From assembly GCF_030867145.1 (NCBI RefSeq), contig NC_134422.1, forward strand, positions 7,629,531 to 7,693,530: a stretch of 64,000 nucleotides of DNA, given 5' to 3'. Below the pieces are notes generated by a model. It worked only from the letters and a program-made list of their open reading frames with translations. It made no database searches and had not been told where the DNA came from. The stretch comes from Opisthocomus hoazin (Eukaryota; Chordata; Aves; Opisthocomiformes; Opisthocomidae). Both the position numbers and the translations under genes were made by a program. This document shows, one piece after another, positions 1 through 13,729 of the stretch (its first letter is position 1; every line of letters begins with the position of its first letter).

Positions 1-1440
1 CTCAGACAAACCAGCCACAAAAAAAATAGAGCTGTACCAGGCTGTCTGCCTCCTGTCCTCCAGGTAAAAGGGAAAAAAAGAAAATTACCTTGACAGTTCT
101 GGAAATGGTCGCGGGTCGTATGAAAGAGCCTGACTTCTCAGCTCTCTGACAGAGTGCAAATTCAGCTGCTGTCTTCCACAGTGAAAGAGAGAGGAGGAGA
201 TAATGCCACAGCAGGACATTCTTGAAAAACTTCTTTTTGCTCCTATATATGTCACAATTGCACAGATTCTTCTGCAAAGCGTTAGCTCACAAAGACAGGC
301 TACTCGGCCAAAAAAAAAAAAAAAATTTATACCTCAGCCTTCCTATAACAATAGTGATCAGTAAGAGCTACTAATTAATCAAGGTCTGTCATCCCATAAG
401 TAGATTCGCACTTAGTAAAAGGTTAACTAGAAAATATAGAGCATACTGTGACCCAAAAATTCCTTACGGTTAATCAGTTTGTTAGATTTCAGATTGTACC
501 ATGACAGTCCACAAATCAAGTGAAGGCCAAGGAGACTGAAAATCACTCTGACCTAATTGCAGGCTTCAGCAGTGGCAAAAATTCAACAGTCGCATCCCAA
601 CAAAACAAAAGCAGGATTGGTCAGAAACGCTCTTTCCCAGCTTGAAGTTGTCTTATGATGACATTCAAGAGAAAACATTAGAAATAGTGGTAACTTAGTT
701 CTATTCGTTTACTTAGAGAGAGCTTCCACTTCAGCACTTTACTTGCATGTAAAGTCATGTTCGGGTGACAACATTTTTCTCCGAAGCGTCTCTCTTGCAA
801 AGTGAGCTTTACAAGTGAGTTCAGATACTAAATATTTGCCTACAGGAAAGACTTTCCAGCATAGTAGACCTTCCTTACAGTATAATCTTCATCCAATAAA
901 GCCATATTAGATCAAACAGTGCTTCACATTCTGGCAGCAAACCGATTTTGGTATCATAGTTAGAAATAAACTGGAATAATTTTTGCACAGCATTAAATAA
1001 TATACAAATAATGTCTCTACCTACTTGAAAGATTGCTTTTAAATATTGTTTAAAGTAAAAACGTATTGTTGAGACATATTTAAGTACTCTAGCCAGATGA
1101 ATCATGGTATGCCCAGAACTCCCACTAAATCTATTTTATCCAAAGAGTCGCATGGATAAAACTAATAGAAAAATATGCTGCTAAAACTGATCACATCAGT
1201 TGTTTCCCAACACTGATCACTCCTCCTCACTGCATCCTAAAGACGTATCTTGGACCACTGAATTCCTCATCACTACTTGCCTCCAAGTACCCGTCCTCCT
1301 TCAGAACTGACTGTATGTTATTTTTAAATGAATTAAAAGAATAATTTAGGAGATAATTTTGTCTAATTCTGTAAAGTCCCTGTGGACTTCGTCAGGAATG
1401 CTAAAGCTCGAAACCCTGGACCCAGGGTGGGTTTTGTCAT
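1..1440. other. Unannotated AT-rich noncoding DNA
   Basis: Stops are frequent in all six frames and the short open frames show no recognisable protein. The only clear structure is a homopolymer of 16 A at 310-325. No promoter, RNA gene or repeat family was recognised. It could be intronic or intergenic. Confidence 0.7.
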
Positions 1441-1484
1441 CAGAACTTCAGGCACCTGGCAGAGTGGTCAGCAGCTGGAGGCCA

Positions 1485-1590
1485 CCACCTCGCCCGGACG
1501 GTCGCAGAGCAGCTGCCCAGGGGCAAGGGCTTCACCCCGGCGAGCGCCCGGCCGCCGCCGGCAAACTGCTCCAGGGCAGGGGCCGCAATC
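1485..1590. other. Small CpG-dense, GC-rich islet
   Basis: About a dozen CpG dinucleotides fall between 1491 and 1585, including a run of CCG repeats around 1551-1560. The surrounding kilobases are AT-rich and strongly CpG-depleted. At about 100 bp it is shorter than a standard CpG island. Two overlapping short frames (105 and 99 codons) cross it, but both are compositional by-products of GC richness: they are rich in Arg, Pro and Gly and match nothing known. It could be a remnant of an unmethylated promoter or first exon, a local GC-biased-conversion hotspot, or an isolated GC-rich relic. Confidence 0.55.
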
Positions 1591-1610
1591 TCCTGCCAGA
1601 AAGGGCAAAC

Positions 1611-2399
1611 ACAAACCCCTTGCAGTCACGATATTTATTTTGCCAAGCAGAATTGTTTATACTACCTTCCAACTAATTTAAGGGAAGGGTGCCTGGGACA
1701 GGAATCCATAAGGATGAAAATACGGGGTTTGGGTTATTGTACTGCTCCTGTTGTCATACTGAGGTATGAACTGAATCTGTGTGGCTGCACCAGAGCACAC
1801 TGCAGCCCCAGGTGCAGTTAATGATACTGGCTTTTATTCCTTCAAGAGTAGGTATAAAATAATGAGTATGGGGTTTGCCCCCAGGTTGCAGCAGAAAATT
1901 TGCAACGTGCAAGGGGGGGGGGGGTTCATTAATGCTTGCGGTGCATGTGCACAAAGGAAGAGAATTAACCCTGCCCACGCAGCCTTACCTTTGGCATCAC
2001 CTGAACTTTGAACAGGTCATTTGTCAGTCATCAAAGTGGCCTTTCATCACAATTTTCTAGCATAGCATTTTTTAATTATTTCCAATTACTGTCTATAATA
2101 TCTGCAACTTTCTGCACTGCAGTTATATTTTACCACTGAACTTTAAAACAAACATCTTAATTTAGAATCTCTGCCGCCAGCTGCATGACACAGCTACTCT
2201 GAGATAGCTGTTGAAGAAAAATCAAGCATAAATATTTACCTCATTAGTAACAATAAAAAGAGTGTAGTTAGGTAGGCACAATAAAAATTATCTTGAATCC
2301 TGTCAATGTCCATCTGCTTCAAAAGAACTCAGACTTATAATAATTTGAGCTACATGCAAAAATATATGGAGCTGAACTTAATGCAGAACAACTCCCCTT
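1611..2399. other. Noncoding DNA with a G12 homopolymer
   Basis: Apart from a run of 12 consecutive G at 1913-1924, nothing is recognised here. Long G runs are rare in AT-rich vertebrate DNA and are prone to length errors in sequencing. Two short open frames crossing the run change frame meaning with its length and are not credible genes. Confidence 0.6.
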
Positions 2400-2640
2400 T
2401 TCTGCATGACACTGCAATAGCTCTTCAGGGTGTGTTGTAATCAGTGAAAGGCATTAAAGAAGCACTGCTTGCCAAAAATATGTTTATTTGCCATTGGACA
2501 GCTGAAAATGTTAGGTCTGTGATGGACCTGTTTGCTCAAGCTGTGCTGTGTGTTGTAATTATGATCATCAGCCCAAAGGACTGCTAAATTAGCAGAGCCA
2601 ATAAAATCGATAAGATCAGGGGTACAAAGAGACTCAGGAA
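2400..2640. promoter_or_regulatory. Candidate conserved noncoding element (homeodomain-motif block)
   Basis: No coding frame is present. The block has features common in vertebrate developmental enhancers: several TAAT/ATTA cores, a CCATTGG box near 2491-2497, an ATCGATA Onecut/Cux-like site near 2607-2613, and a perfect 7-bp inverted repeat around one central A at 2581-2595 (CTGCTAA/TTAGCAG). These are direct sequence observations. That the block is conserved or functional is inference from texture alone. Confidence 0.25.
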
Positions 2641-5600
2641 GGAAAAGATCTGCAAAGAAAACTGTTTAGTATGACACAGCCGCCCTCTGCTTCTGTACTG
2701 TGTCGACTCAGCAGCTGTAGTGGACGTTGCTGATTGAGTGTCTGGTGTACACCTTCAACATAAAGCAATGTACGATATTAAATGGAAAAGTTCTTGTCTT
2801 AGAACAAGCCATGGTGAATCTTGTAAGGTTTAAAGCACTTCCCACTCTGCTTTTCATGGCCTTGAATATCCCAGGAATCCATACAGGAGTTCAGAGAGGG
2901 TAGAAGTGGCATCGTTTGTGTAATAGAAGGGTGGAAGAGCGTCCCAAGCCATAACATTTAAAGGTGGCAACTAAAACTAGGCAACTGAAGCCCACGAGTT
3001 CAGCCAGCTCTACATCCTCAAACTTTAATAAGGTTGTATATGTTGGTCTTAGGGAATGTGCTTTAAAAACTTCTCTTTGGGATTAAAAAAAACCCCAAAC
3101 AAACAAACAACAAAACCAAGCAAAAAAAACCCAACCTAAAACTAGGGTTAGACTGAAAATATCTTGCCCAGAAGAGAGCACGAGAGAGAACAACTGCTTT
3201 GCTCTTCAATTCTGTAGCGCTGGTGAGCTGCTCCTCCTAGCCACCCTGTATTATCAAGCAGAAAGGGTAGGCTGTTTCCAAGCAAAGGGCACCAGAGTTT
3301 CTCACCTCAATATACACTCATTAACTCTGATTTCCAACTCTCCAGGAAGTAAAAGACCAGCCTGTAGTTAAAGAGACTTTTCTGCCAAAGGTCAGCGAAA
3401 ATTTTGTTCCACTGAAACAGTGCAAAAACCCCGTATCAGTCTCCAGTTCTCTCACCTTTTAGACGACAGACAGAAATGTTTGGAGATGCAGGGACAGGGT
3501 TTAGATACTTCTTCTCACAGCACAGCCACTAAAACTAGGTCAATATCAGCCATTAAAAATACCAAAACTATAATGAGGGTGGAACTATTAAGCTTTTATC
3601 CACCTAGTAGAAATCGGTGGCTCACATGCACCTACCTGTATATGGCTTCCTATGGAGTCAACTTCGGTGTTGTCATGCTATTTTGGTTTTTATTCTATAC
3701 TTGCCTAAAAAACATTACCTAAACACTGGGTCCAAGAAAAATGGTCTGGTGTAACACAGACCGAAATCATCCTGCAGCTTTCAAATTTTGTAATTTATCT
3801 GTATGTAAACGAATTGTTGCATTTTTACATCTTTTGGGAAATTATGCACAATTCACTGCAGTGACTGAAATCAGCATTTAGTGACATATCAATAAGTCCC
3901 TCATAAAAGTACGCCAAAATCATAAGCAATCATTCTGGTACCATTTCAGCTCCCATCAGGAAGGGGCTGGAGGCTGGCATTGAGAAAATGCTGACCCTCA
4001 GTTGTGACCTGGTTTATCAGGATTAGCATTGTTATTTGCTAGAACCTTAAAAAAACAAAGGACTAATCAATACAAGGTCAAACCAAAAGCGTCACAGATG
4101 GCTTTGACCATTCCAAAAAGGTGACACCTGTCACCGAGAGTTACTGCAGGACCCAGCACGATGCTCCAGTGCCCAGCGCTGAGGGCGGGCATTTCTGTGG
4201 GCAGCTTCCACAGGCAATGTCCGCAAGCCATTTCTCAGGCGTAGCTCATGCCCAGCGGTGGGTTACACGAACTGGCAGGTCGGATTGATCAACAGAATGA
4301 AAAATACGTCCACAAAGAAAGAAAGAGAAAGAAATTCAGCAGAGCAAGGAACAGAAGCTGTAATACTGGAGAGTTTTGTGAAGGAGTTTAACCCTTTGAT
4401 ACTCTGTGCTCGTTTACTCCAGCAGCTCATCCTTCCTCCAAACACCACAACCGAAGGCAGAGACACTCAGGATAGCATGAGATTTCAGCTACATAGCGAC
4501 TCACACCTCAAGCAGTTTATTCCTGTACTAACGTTCACTTATACACCAGGCACTCTGACACAAAGCCTCATCTGCAAATGAAGTGCTCTAATAGTAGACC
4601 AGAAGTATACGATACACTGCTCAGACAAAACTGCCAGAAATATGGAGGTGAGTATAATGGTTCACAGTGGATTTTTTTTTTTTTACCAAGCCATGGGGAT
4701 CAGCATTCTTATATTTCTTCCACGAAGCCTTGATATGACAATAAGTGATCTCACTCATGGAATTCTCTTGCAGGGCTGAGGTAAGAGTCAAGATCCCCTG
4801 CACCCCCAGAACACAGCATCAGATGGGGACACAAGGCACACAGCTCCATTTGGGGAGGAGTAAGCTTTTTCAGCACACAACGCTGGGAGCAGGCTGTGGA
4901 CACTGAGGACCTCACACACCACCTAGAAGCATGCTCCCAAAGAAAGTCTTGAGGTACAACAGCATTCAAACTTGAAATTCAAACTCACCCTGGGACACTC
5001 TCCAGAGGACATCCAAGACATTTGGAAAGCATTATATTTTATATTACAAATACTTCTAAGCCACATCTGTTTATTGCAGAACCATTATGCAGATAAGGAT
5101 TCAGGATGAACTTGACTGCCTTGGGGAAGGTCAATCTCAGACTCGGCTTGTTGCATTCTGCATGAGGGGTTGTAGGCCAAAAAAAGTATCAGGTGTTTGT
5201 TTAGGGAAGAAAGGAAACAGGAATGCTGGTCTATGTTCTGCTCCACCTTCTTACTCAGGGTATTTAGTAGCTAATGGAAGCTTTAGTTATGTACTTTGCA
5301 CATTGTATTTATTTGGAGATAAGTTTCTATGAGTTTCTGGTCTCAGAAAATGTTTCATAAAGCTTTTGGTTTTCATCTTTGTCATGGGCCAGGTAGGGAA
5401 GAATATGCTAATCAAAGACCCTAGAACTACAGCTTCTATAATTGGCAGCTCAGTATTCTCTCGTAGCCTTAATTTATGCGTACTATTAAAAGGTTAAAGC
5501 TGGTCACAGGTCTCCTGTGACTGTCATCTGTGAAATAATGCTGTTGAAAATGCAGTTTTGGTTCTACCTCATTCCCGCCTGCAAATAAAACCACGCATAT

Positions 5601-7725
5601 TCTGCACATCATCCCCCCCGAACACTGACACCTCTAGCGACATAAAATCCAGCAAGCGATGTGACAGCTGCCAAGGTCAATAAGAGTTATACTGAACCGC
5701 TGAGTAAGGGCTGGCCACACAAATCAAAGCTGTATAAGGGCAGCTTAACAGACACAAATCTGCAACTTATTCAAACTACTTTTTGGACTGAGACATTTTT
5801 ATCATTTTTCTCTTCCATGAAATGTTATATAATGACATGCGATGAAGTTAAAAGTATTTTGTGAAACCTTAGCATTGTGCCCTTTGTGTCAAATTACTGA
5901 TAGGAGAGTGTTGAAAAACACATTTAACATTTCTGAGAAACTTAACACTTAAAGGCAATTGTAGGAGGGCAATAATATGAATAAGCAAATAAAAATAATG
6001 TAGCAGGAAATTTTAAAGACACATTGGGCAACGCTGTCCAATTGTGACCTAGATTCAGCTATTGAGATGAATTCCTAAATAAGGAAGTCTGCACTGGAGA
6101 TTTTCGGGGGTACTTTCAGCCTTCTGCTTTTGCTTTGATATCAAAAATGTTTCGGTCTTCATTTGCAGCTGCATGTTAACTTTTAATTATTAACACACTA
6201 ATATTTCCCAAGATGTTACCAATTGATTTGTAGGGATAATAAGGTATTTCTGGCAGGCCCAAGGGTTAGATTGGATTTTATATCCGAACACTTCAGTCAA
6301 AGTCACAGACACAGAAATTGTTGTATTAGACCAGCAAAACTTGTATTTTTGTTAGGCAGTCATGAAATACAGAGATTTAGAACACTTACATAGAAAAATG
6401 ATTCCGAACTTTGTGCCTTCAGTAAGGCGTTGTGTGCCAAACCTTACCTGTTAGCAAGTATTTACAGCCGAGTTGAAAAGCCCTGGAAGTAGAAATTGTT
6501 AATAGAAGCGCTGCTGCAACTCTAACTGGATTGCTGTGACCAGTGACACTCCGGTAATTACAGTGAAGTAAGTGTTAAAAGGGGAACGAGGACAGAAAGC
6601 TCTCCATCATCTGCCAGGCACTTGCTTACTCCTGTATTTTTCTCTGAGAAGGAGAGCTACTAGCAGAAGGGCTCTGCAAGGGCTTCTGTCTTCCTTTATT
6701 CTATTTTAAGGTTGCTAATTGATCCTCCGAGGGAAGGTTCAGTCCTTTTAATGCAGTCTCTCCATTAACAGGGAGTCTGTACAAGAGAGGTTGGAGGTGT
6801 GTGGGTGTGGGAGCCACGCAACCTTTCATGTCGGTCTTCTCTGCGATGACTCACCAGGCAGGAAAGTTTGAGAACCTTCCTCACAGGGCGAGTAACAGAG
6901 CCCCGTTCCCTGCTAATAGCGTGGGGGTTGTTGTAGGAGCATGCTGCTCAGTTTGTTTTGCCTGAAAGGAGCCTCGATGACCTAAATTTTCCAGGTGTGG
7001 GTATGATAGCAGGCCAAGGAACAAGGGGATGGCGAGACGAAAAGACCAGAATATGTTGGCATAGTCATTGTCTTGACTGCCACCTTCATCCATGTTGCAG
7101 AAACACAGCTAGTCATTGCTCTCATTCGCAGTAGGATATTTTGCTTCAGATAAGCTAAATAAACACAGGGAGAAGCACCACTTGTGAAATTATTACCTCT
7201 GCACTAGAGTAAAAATAACTTTGCAGCTGCTAACTTTCTCTTCTAATGCAGAACAGTGGAAGCACAAGAAGTGATCAGCCTGATGCAGTGAACTGGCAAT
7301 GCCGGTCACATCACTGCACAGGAGACTGACAGCCTGTTCTGATCTGACTAATGGATTAATTTACCTGAAGCACTAGCAGAGTAAAGAATAAATTTGTCAA
7401 GTGTTTCGCCATTTAAAAAGCAAGGCAGTTTGCCAGGCAATGGCCCATGGTTAAGAAAGAAGTGTTTCAGTTTACTTGTTCCTTGAGCAAAAGCATAGCT
7501 TAATTTAGGTCTAAGGCACCATCTAAGAAACATTTCCATTCTTCTTACTCAAGGATATTGTAGGTAAACCTACAAATATCACTATCTTGTGAAATGGAAA
7601 GAAGACTTTTCCCCTTTCATCCATGGCTCTTTTTTACTTATTTTTTCTTCCTGCTACCAGCCAGAAAGCAATATCCAATTGCTTTCAGGTATGTCCAGAG
7701 CCCTTTTGGCCAAGTGTCCGTTCTG
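2641..7725. other. Unannotated noncoding DNA with low-complexity patches
   Basis: No exon or transposon is recognised across about 5 kb. Low-complexity patches are an A/C-rich stretch at 3087-3136, a degenerate GAAA repeat at 4313-4334 and a T13 run at 4672-4684. Open frames of 60-107 codons occur on both strands, overlap one another, and lack known domains. Confidence 0.6.
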
Positions 7726-7796
7726 ACAGAAACCCATGGAAAGACTTCCGCTCCATTTCCACCTGAAGTCAGAGCTTCAATCTGAGTAAGGCCCTC
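7726..7796. repeat. Faint relic of old palindromic amniote repeat
   Basis: The stretch resembles the internal part of an old interspersed repeat that recurs in sauropsid genomes, with short 'gaagtcaatgg'-like palindromic cores and a 'ggccct' terminus. Here it has the pattern aacccatggaaagac, then a Pu/Py-matched cacctgaagtca core, then gtaaggccct. It is heavily diverged. The family is recalled from consensus knowledge, not searched. Confidence 0.35.
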
Positions 7797-9229
7797 AGTT
7801 TCTAAGCATGAAATTGCTGTTTTGATAAGATTTTAATGCAGGCTTTTCTATCATGACTTATTACCATACCCGAGTACCTTTTTGTGACTCTATGCACAGA
7901 CCATTAGTGGGAGGAAGAGTACAACGAGCTCTCACTGGGGCCCTAGGGCATTGCCCTCAGTATTTAACAGGGAAAAAAGCTGGTTTCAAGTAATAATCTC
8001 AGCCATCCAGAGTCATGTCTTAAGTCTCCACAAGAGTCTTTAGCTTTATTTTGATCATTTGCATACATTTGAGAAATACTGTAGTAATTTCTTGGTACAA
8101 GGACCACTCAATATTAGGAAAAATTCTCCAATCCCTGGTTATTGTATTAAATTTCCTCTTTAAAAAAATCCTTCTTTTGCACTAATTATATGTAAATTTC
8201 TGATAAATCCAACCATTAGATTATTCACTTAATTTAGAATACATCCAGTTTTCATTCAGCACAAGTCTAACTTTCAAATGGAGTCTTTATGAAATGCATA
8301 AAGCAGACAAATTTTAGAGTCTGAAGTGAAATATTAAGGTGTTCAGGTTTTCTGCCATTCTTTTCAAAAGTCGTGTGCGGTCCAACACCAGAGTAAGACT
8401 CATGTACAAGCACAAGGAATATGAACCCCAGAAACAAACTGAAAAGACTTCTTAAAGACTACAGTGCGTGACCAAATGCAGAAATTTTCAATTTATGACC
8501 AACGGAGCCCCAGGGCTCAACAGAATAACTGCGGAGAGCTGGATTGTATTGAATGTTCCTCTTTCTCTTCAAGACGCAGAAAGGAGTTTGTTTCACTCCA
8601 TCTCCAGCCATTTTGTAGGTGTTCATGCAGCTCTCACAGACAACTACTGCTGGGAAAATGATGGACAGGAAACAGGAGCCAGTCCTAGGGCACTAGAACA
8701 ATTAGTGGGATTAACTCTGTGTCTCTCGATCAACAAGTGTCTATGGGTTAAATTCTTCCCCAACCCTAACCCACCACGTCACGGGTCAGAAGTTGCTCCA
8801 AATGAGCACCAACGTCCAATAACTCTATCTTTTTCAAGCAATAACTTGTTACAGGCCAAATCATGATCACTTCATGATCACTTTCACATCACCTTACAGA
8901 TACCGCAGCCATACTCGGGTAGTGAATCCCATCTCCAGGGTGGAGCGGAGACAGTTCAGCAGTGCCGCTGGACTTGGTGCCTGCAGATGCCTTTATTGCC
9001 TCCCTAAAGAGGGCTGAAGTAATCAGTCGTTGCAGATTTAACCCATCTCACCTTCTGCAATTAGACCAGCAGCTTCCTCAACTAAAGCCAGTGCTGTTTG
9101 GCATTTCTACATGTGCTATGAGCATTTCAGCATCAAAGAGAACGCAAGTGATTGAATAACAGCTCTCAAATTCGTTATTGGAAGGTTCATTCCGTGCAGA
9201 GCTGGACCCACTGGTCAAAGCGCTCAACA
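7797..9229. other. Unannotated noncoding DNA with an 11-bp tandem pair
   Basis: An exact 11-bp unit (tcatgatcact) is repeated back to back at 8861-8882. A 132-codon frame at 8468-8866 overlaps a second frame on the same strand, has no recognised domain and is treated as chance. Nothing else was seen. Confidence 0.55.
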
Positions 9230-9271
9230 GGCCTAAATTGGTGTAACTGCACTGAAGGCAACGGAATTCTA
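9230..9271. repeat. Short relic of old palindromic amniote repeat
   Basis: The segment reads as a decayed form of the 'ggtgtaactgcactgaagg' core followed by an acggaattct stretch. The same core, with an adjoining 'aagtcaatgg' palindrome, recurs in an old sauropsid repeat. It is short and diverged, so chance similarity remains possible. Confidence 0.35.
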
Positions 9272-12200
9272 CAATTCATAGATATAAAGAAATTACCATA
9301 TTAGGGGACTGATTTTTTATTTTTCTAGACACCTCCAATGAGAGCCATCTGTCTTTATTCTTCTTTCATGGTCTTTGGCACGGCTTTGTTTGAAAAGAGA
9401 CTTTATCCCTGGATTTCCTCTGTCAGACAAAACTGAGCAGCAGAGGTAGCTTAGTGTTTAACTGCTGCAGAACAAATTCAAGAAGCACCTTCTAGACACA
9501 CAGAGTAGTAATCATGTGTCTTCGGACTGGATCTTTTTAAACTTTCTCCTTGATTTTTTGCAATCGTTTTGATTTTTAACAGAAGTCCAGTGATAGAGCC
9601 AAAAGAGCTCATTCTTGACCCTTTTCATGCAGTTCTCTGGGATCCTGTAGATAAATGACCTTGCAAACAGAACACACACGCCTGTGCTTGCAGCATGAGC
9701 CAGACAAGAGTTATTGGCCAGGGGGCTGGGGGCTGCCTGAGGCTATATGAGCATTTGTGTTTTTAGGTTTGGGCTGCTATATTCAGGCACACATAATAAA
9801 ATAGAGCTTTTATTTTAAAAATCAATAAAATGACTGATCTTAAGTCAGAAAACCGTTTTGTTTTACTTTTACCATCATTGGATTTTTATTGCATCTCAAA
9901 TTTTGTTTTTTCCTCGTCTTTTTCCTGCCTGACAGTCTTGACTCTTTTGAGATTCGGCTTTCTACAGGACCTTCTTTTTCTGAGGTGGTTCCTCCCCTCC
10001 CATCGGCGCTGCTGGTTTGGAATCCTTCTCACTCAGGTTTTCCTACCACTTCTCTATCAGGCTGCTAAAGCTAACTCTAATACGTAAGTAACGCTATGGT
10101 GAACAACGATGCCATTTAGAGACAAATTGCTAATTTTTTTCACTCAGAACTACACGGATCAATAAAATAGGAAACAAGATGAGGCAATGAAAGACAAGTT
10201 ACACAGTTAGTTCATGTGCTACTGATTATTAATGCCAGGTCTGGACATACCAAGACTATGCCAAAATTAATCTACAAAGATCTTACTCTTCCACCGTGCT
10301 CTCAGCTGCTCGTTCCCATTTCTGCCTCAGTCTGCCACCTCCCAGTGATGCCACCCCCCTGTGCTGCCACAGTGCAGATCAATGAAATTATCCAGGGTAA
10401 AACCTACTTCACCCAGATCATTTTATTGCTGTAGTTCATGCTGCTGCCTCAAACAGTTCCACAACCAACCACAGCACAGGTGGGAATTCACTGGCTGAGA
10501 TGAGGGGAGGCAGCTGGGTGCTTCTTAAGCTGGCGGCTGGTGTAGCTGTTACACATCTAGTGTTGCAAATCTAGTGTAAATAACTGTGTTCTCATTTGCC
10601 CGCCTTCTTTCACTGTAGCTCATTAGTAAAGCATGCTAAATAGCTCAGTTGGAAAGGCAGCAGCTTTTCTAGCTTTCTTGATATTCCACCCAAATATTAT
10701 TTCATATATGACCTTGTGACTTCCCAGAAGAAAAAAAATTAAAAATCATTCCTGACCTCTTTGATATCTTGCAAAAATGGTGAGCCTGACTATTTGTTAC
10801 ACTCCTATGTTATTAATACCAATAAATGTTAAAGATACAAAGATCAGTTCCTGTATAAATCTTGGTTCACGGATGATGGGGAAGCAGCTAGAAAATGTTT
10901 CTTCATGTCTTTTTCCCCTAATGTAAAACTCTTAGCAGAAAAATGATAAGGATAAATGGCACCTATCCAACTGATTCCATTATAGAAGCTGGTTTGTCTG
11001 CGACAGATGATTCACTATTTATAGTGTCTTTAGTGCATGCCTCACAGTATACTCTCTCAGTCAATCTCAAAGACATGTTATTTAGGCAGGGTGATGTACT
11101 CATCTTCTCTGAAAGAGAGAAACTTCTGCAGAGAAAGAAAAGAACATCTTGGGGGATAAAAATTTCTATATCTTCAGCCATTCAAAAACTACACAGAGCT
11201 CAAGTACAGCAGAACAAGAACACCAGTATAAAGCCAGGACAACCCTCCTGACTTTGGGGAACTCCAAGATGCTCCAAGGTGTAAGCGGAGCAGCTAGCAA
11301 AGCTGTCGTTTCCTTCTAGAAACATTTAGACACTCCCAGCTGGAGCCAAAAACCCAAAAAAACCAACTCAGATTTCTCCCAGCACAAAAGGTTTTCAGCT
11401 GAACTGCCAGCTTTGACATCCATCAAATAACAAGGTGAGAAAATACAACTCTTGTTTCATGACAGGCAGTTATACCGGAGACACTACCAGACTGCAGCAC
11501 ATAGCAGGCACATTCAAGCTATCTTCAAGCTTCTAATCCGGGAGAAAGCTGTACACATCTCCACACACACTGAAAAAATACATATATTTAAGACACCACT
11601 AAGCACAGAGGACATACCCACAGTAGTCTTAAGCCCAGCAATATCAAGAAGTAGATAATGTAATTGTAGCTCAGGTATTTCTACAGTATTGTAGGGTAAG
11701 CTCCAGAAATTCATGGCATTAGCATAGCCTGAGTATGCAACAGCTGCTGTAGAATCTATTTCACTGATACATGGGTGTACAACCAGTATTTTAGTTGCCC
11801 AATGCAAAATTGCCCTTTTCCCAGTAAAGCCCAAGAATGACTGTTTCTTCTTCCCTTTTTCAAAGAAAAATATGATGTTAATGTTGCAAACATTCTCTCT
11901 CAAAAAAGTGTCTGGCCCCTACAAGAAGTATTTAGCTATTTTTTTCGTGAACATTGTTATTATACTACATAAACTGTGAAAATGGAAACAACGAAATATT
12001 TTTAAAGCAGTTTGGATAATAAAAAAATCAAGTGTTCCATTCTGAAAAAATACTACAATGGGAGTTTTCAACATCAAAGCATTTGTCAATAAAATACACA
12101 CAACTATCAAAGAACACTGCAGCCCTTTTATTTTTCTTGTTTAACATTTCCAATTCACTGTCCAATTCACTACAAATAGAGGTTACAATGTTTTGCCTTC

Positions 12201-13729
12201 GGTTTTTTTTCTTCTTGTTTTTTTTTAAAGTCTTCACACAGTGACACGTCTCTTCAAAATACTCTTCAAAATACTGAGGTAAACCATCATAAAGAAACAT
12301 CTAAATTACCTTTGTGGCCTCATTGTCCAGAAAATCCAAAAGCATTTAAAACTGTGTTATTCAGAATGTTTCAGATCAGGAGTAAACCCATTTGATATTT
12401 AATACTCTGCATGAATGATACATTGAAGAACTACATAACTGCTGTCTGCTGTTTAAATGTGTTTTTTCTAGCAGCACAGTTACAGAAACTTGAAGAAAAA
12501 AGACAGACTGAAATCTACGTTACAAGTAAGAAAAAAGCACGAGTTAGATTGGCACAGCACCTGCAAATCCTGAAAACACTGGGGTTTAGCTGTTATTATC
12601 AAAGAGCAGTTAAAATTCCCTTGGGGACACTGACATTTTTTCCAGCAATAAGTGCAAAATCTTCTCTTGTTGATTCTTACTGATACCTCAGTTCTCGGAC
12701 AACCTCAGTTAATAGATCTGGTGGTCTCATACGTGTCCTCTTCATCCTGCATTCGCTTTCATAGACCTCTCTCTGCAATAAGCTATTTCCTGGGAGTGAT
12801 TCATTGCAAATACAGCTTCTCACATCATTTCTTCCTACTCTTTCCACACGGTAAAGAGGGGTCTTGACAGCATTTTCACTTCAGTTCCTTTCAAATAATA
12901 GTAGAGCAACAAGGATGGGGATGGTTATGCATATGAAAGCTAATGTAATGGGCTAACACCTGACTGAGCTGGAGGTCGGGCAGTAACAGATACTGGGACT
13001 TCACTGTCAGTCAGGCAGCGGTTCATTAAACCTTCCTGTCCAATCAAGGGTCCCCAAACAGCAGCTTTCCTCTGACTCCAGACATCTGGGCAATTCACCT
13101 TTTTTTTTTGTCTCTTTTTAATCTTACCATGACATCTGCCTCCGAGTCCATAAAACATGCTAGCAAACTTTTACCGAAAAGCAGAGCGAAAGTCTTCCAC
13201 ATTTCCCTCTCATTCCAGCTGGAGGTGGAGATGCAACTTTTGTTCTTCCATGATGACTTCATAAGTCTGCTTTCTCTCAGAACATCAGTACCTGCCCACT
13301 TCTATTGAAGTCCCCCTTAATGAGTGTGCATTTGCTTGTCCCTAACAAAACCAAGTATTTCCCACCAAGGGGTGGGAGGGACAGCAGGGCATTTAGGCTT
13401 GGTGAAAAAGACTTGGTGAAAAACAAAATATTCAGGAGAGAAGTGAAAAAAGCTGGGAGTGAAGAGGGCAAATAGCTACAGTCGAGAAATAAGGATCCTG
13501 TGGTAGTCAGGACAACCCGCATCCCTCCGTGTTGCCTCACAGGTGGCAATGCTCAAGGGACAGAGACATGAGTGTCGGGGTAAGAAGCCCTCCTTCCTGC
13601 AGTCCCTCCCCAGCATCTGCTGCCCATAGGCAGGGCAGGCGTGGTGGGAATCCTCTCTCCATCCTCAGATACTCTTCTGCCAAAACATTACATTGGGAGT
13701 GGTTTCAGGAAGGAGAAAATTTTTGAAAA
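9272..13729. other. Unannotated AT-rich noncoding DNA
   Basis: No exon or mobile element is recognised. Two short exact tandem pairs are visible: a 12-bp unit at 12150-12173 (ccaattcactgt-like) and a 12-bp unit at 12251-12274 (tcttcaaaatac). Poly-T patches lie near 12205-12225. Minus-strand frames at 11514-11903 (129 codons) and neighbours look like translated AT-rich sequence. Confidence 0.55.

Noticed and set aside
8468..8866. 132-codon frame on +
   Set aside because: There is no domain, a second frame overlaps it on the same strand, and a tandem duplication follows directly. Likely chance.
11514..11903. 129-codon frame on the minus strand
   Set aside because: No domain was recognised, the sequence is AT-rich and the codon use is unremarkable. 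Likely chance.
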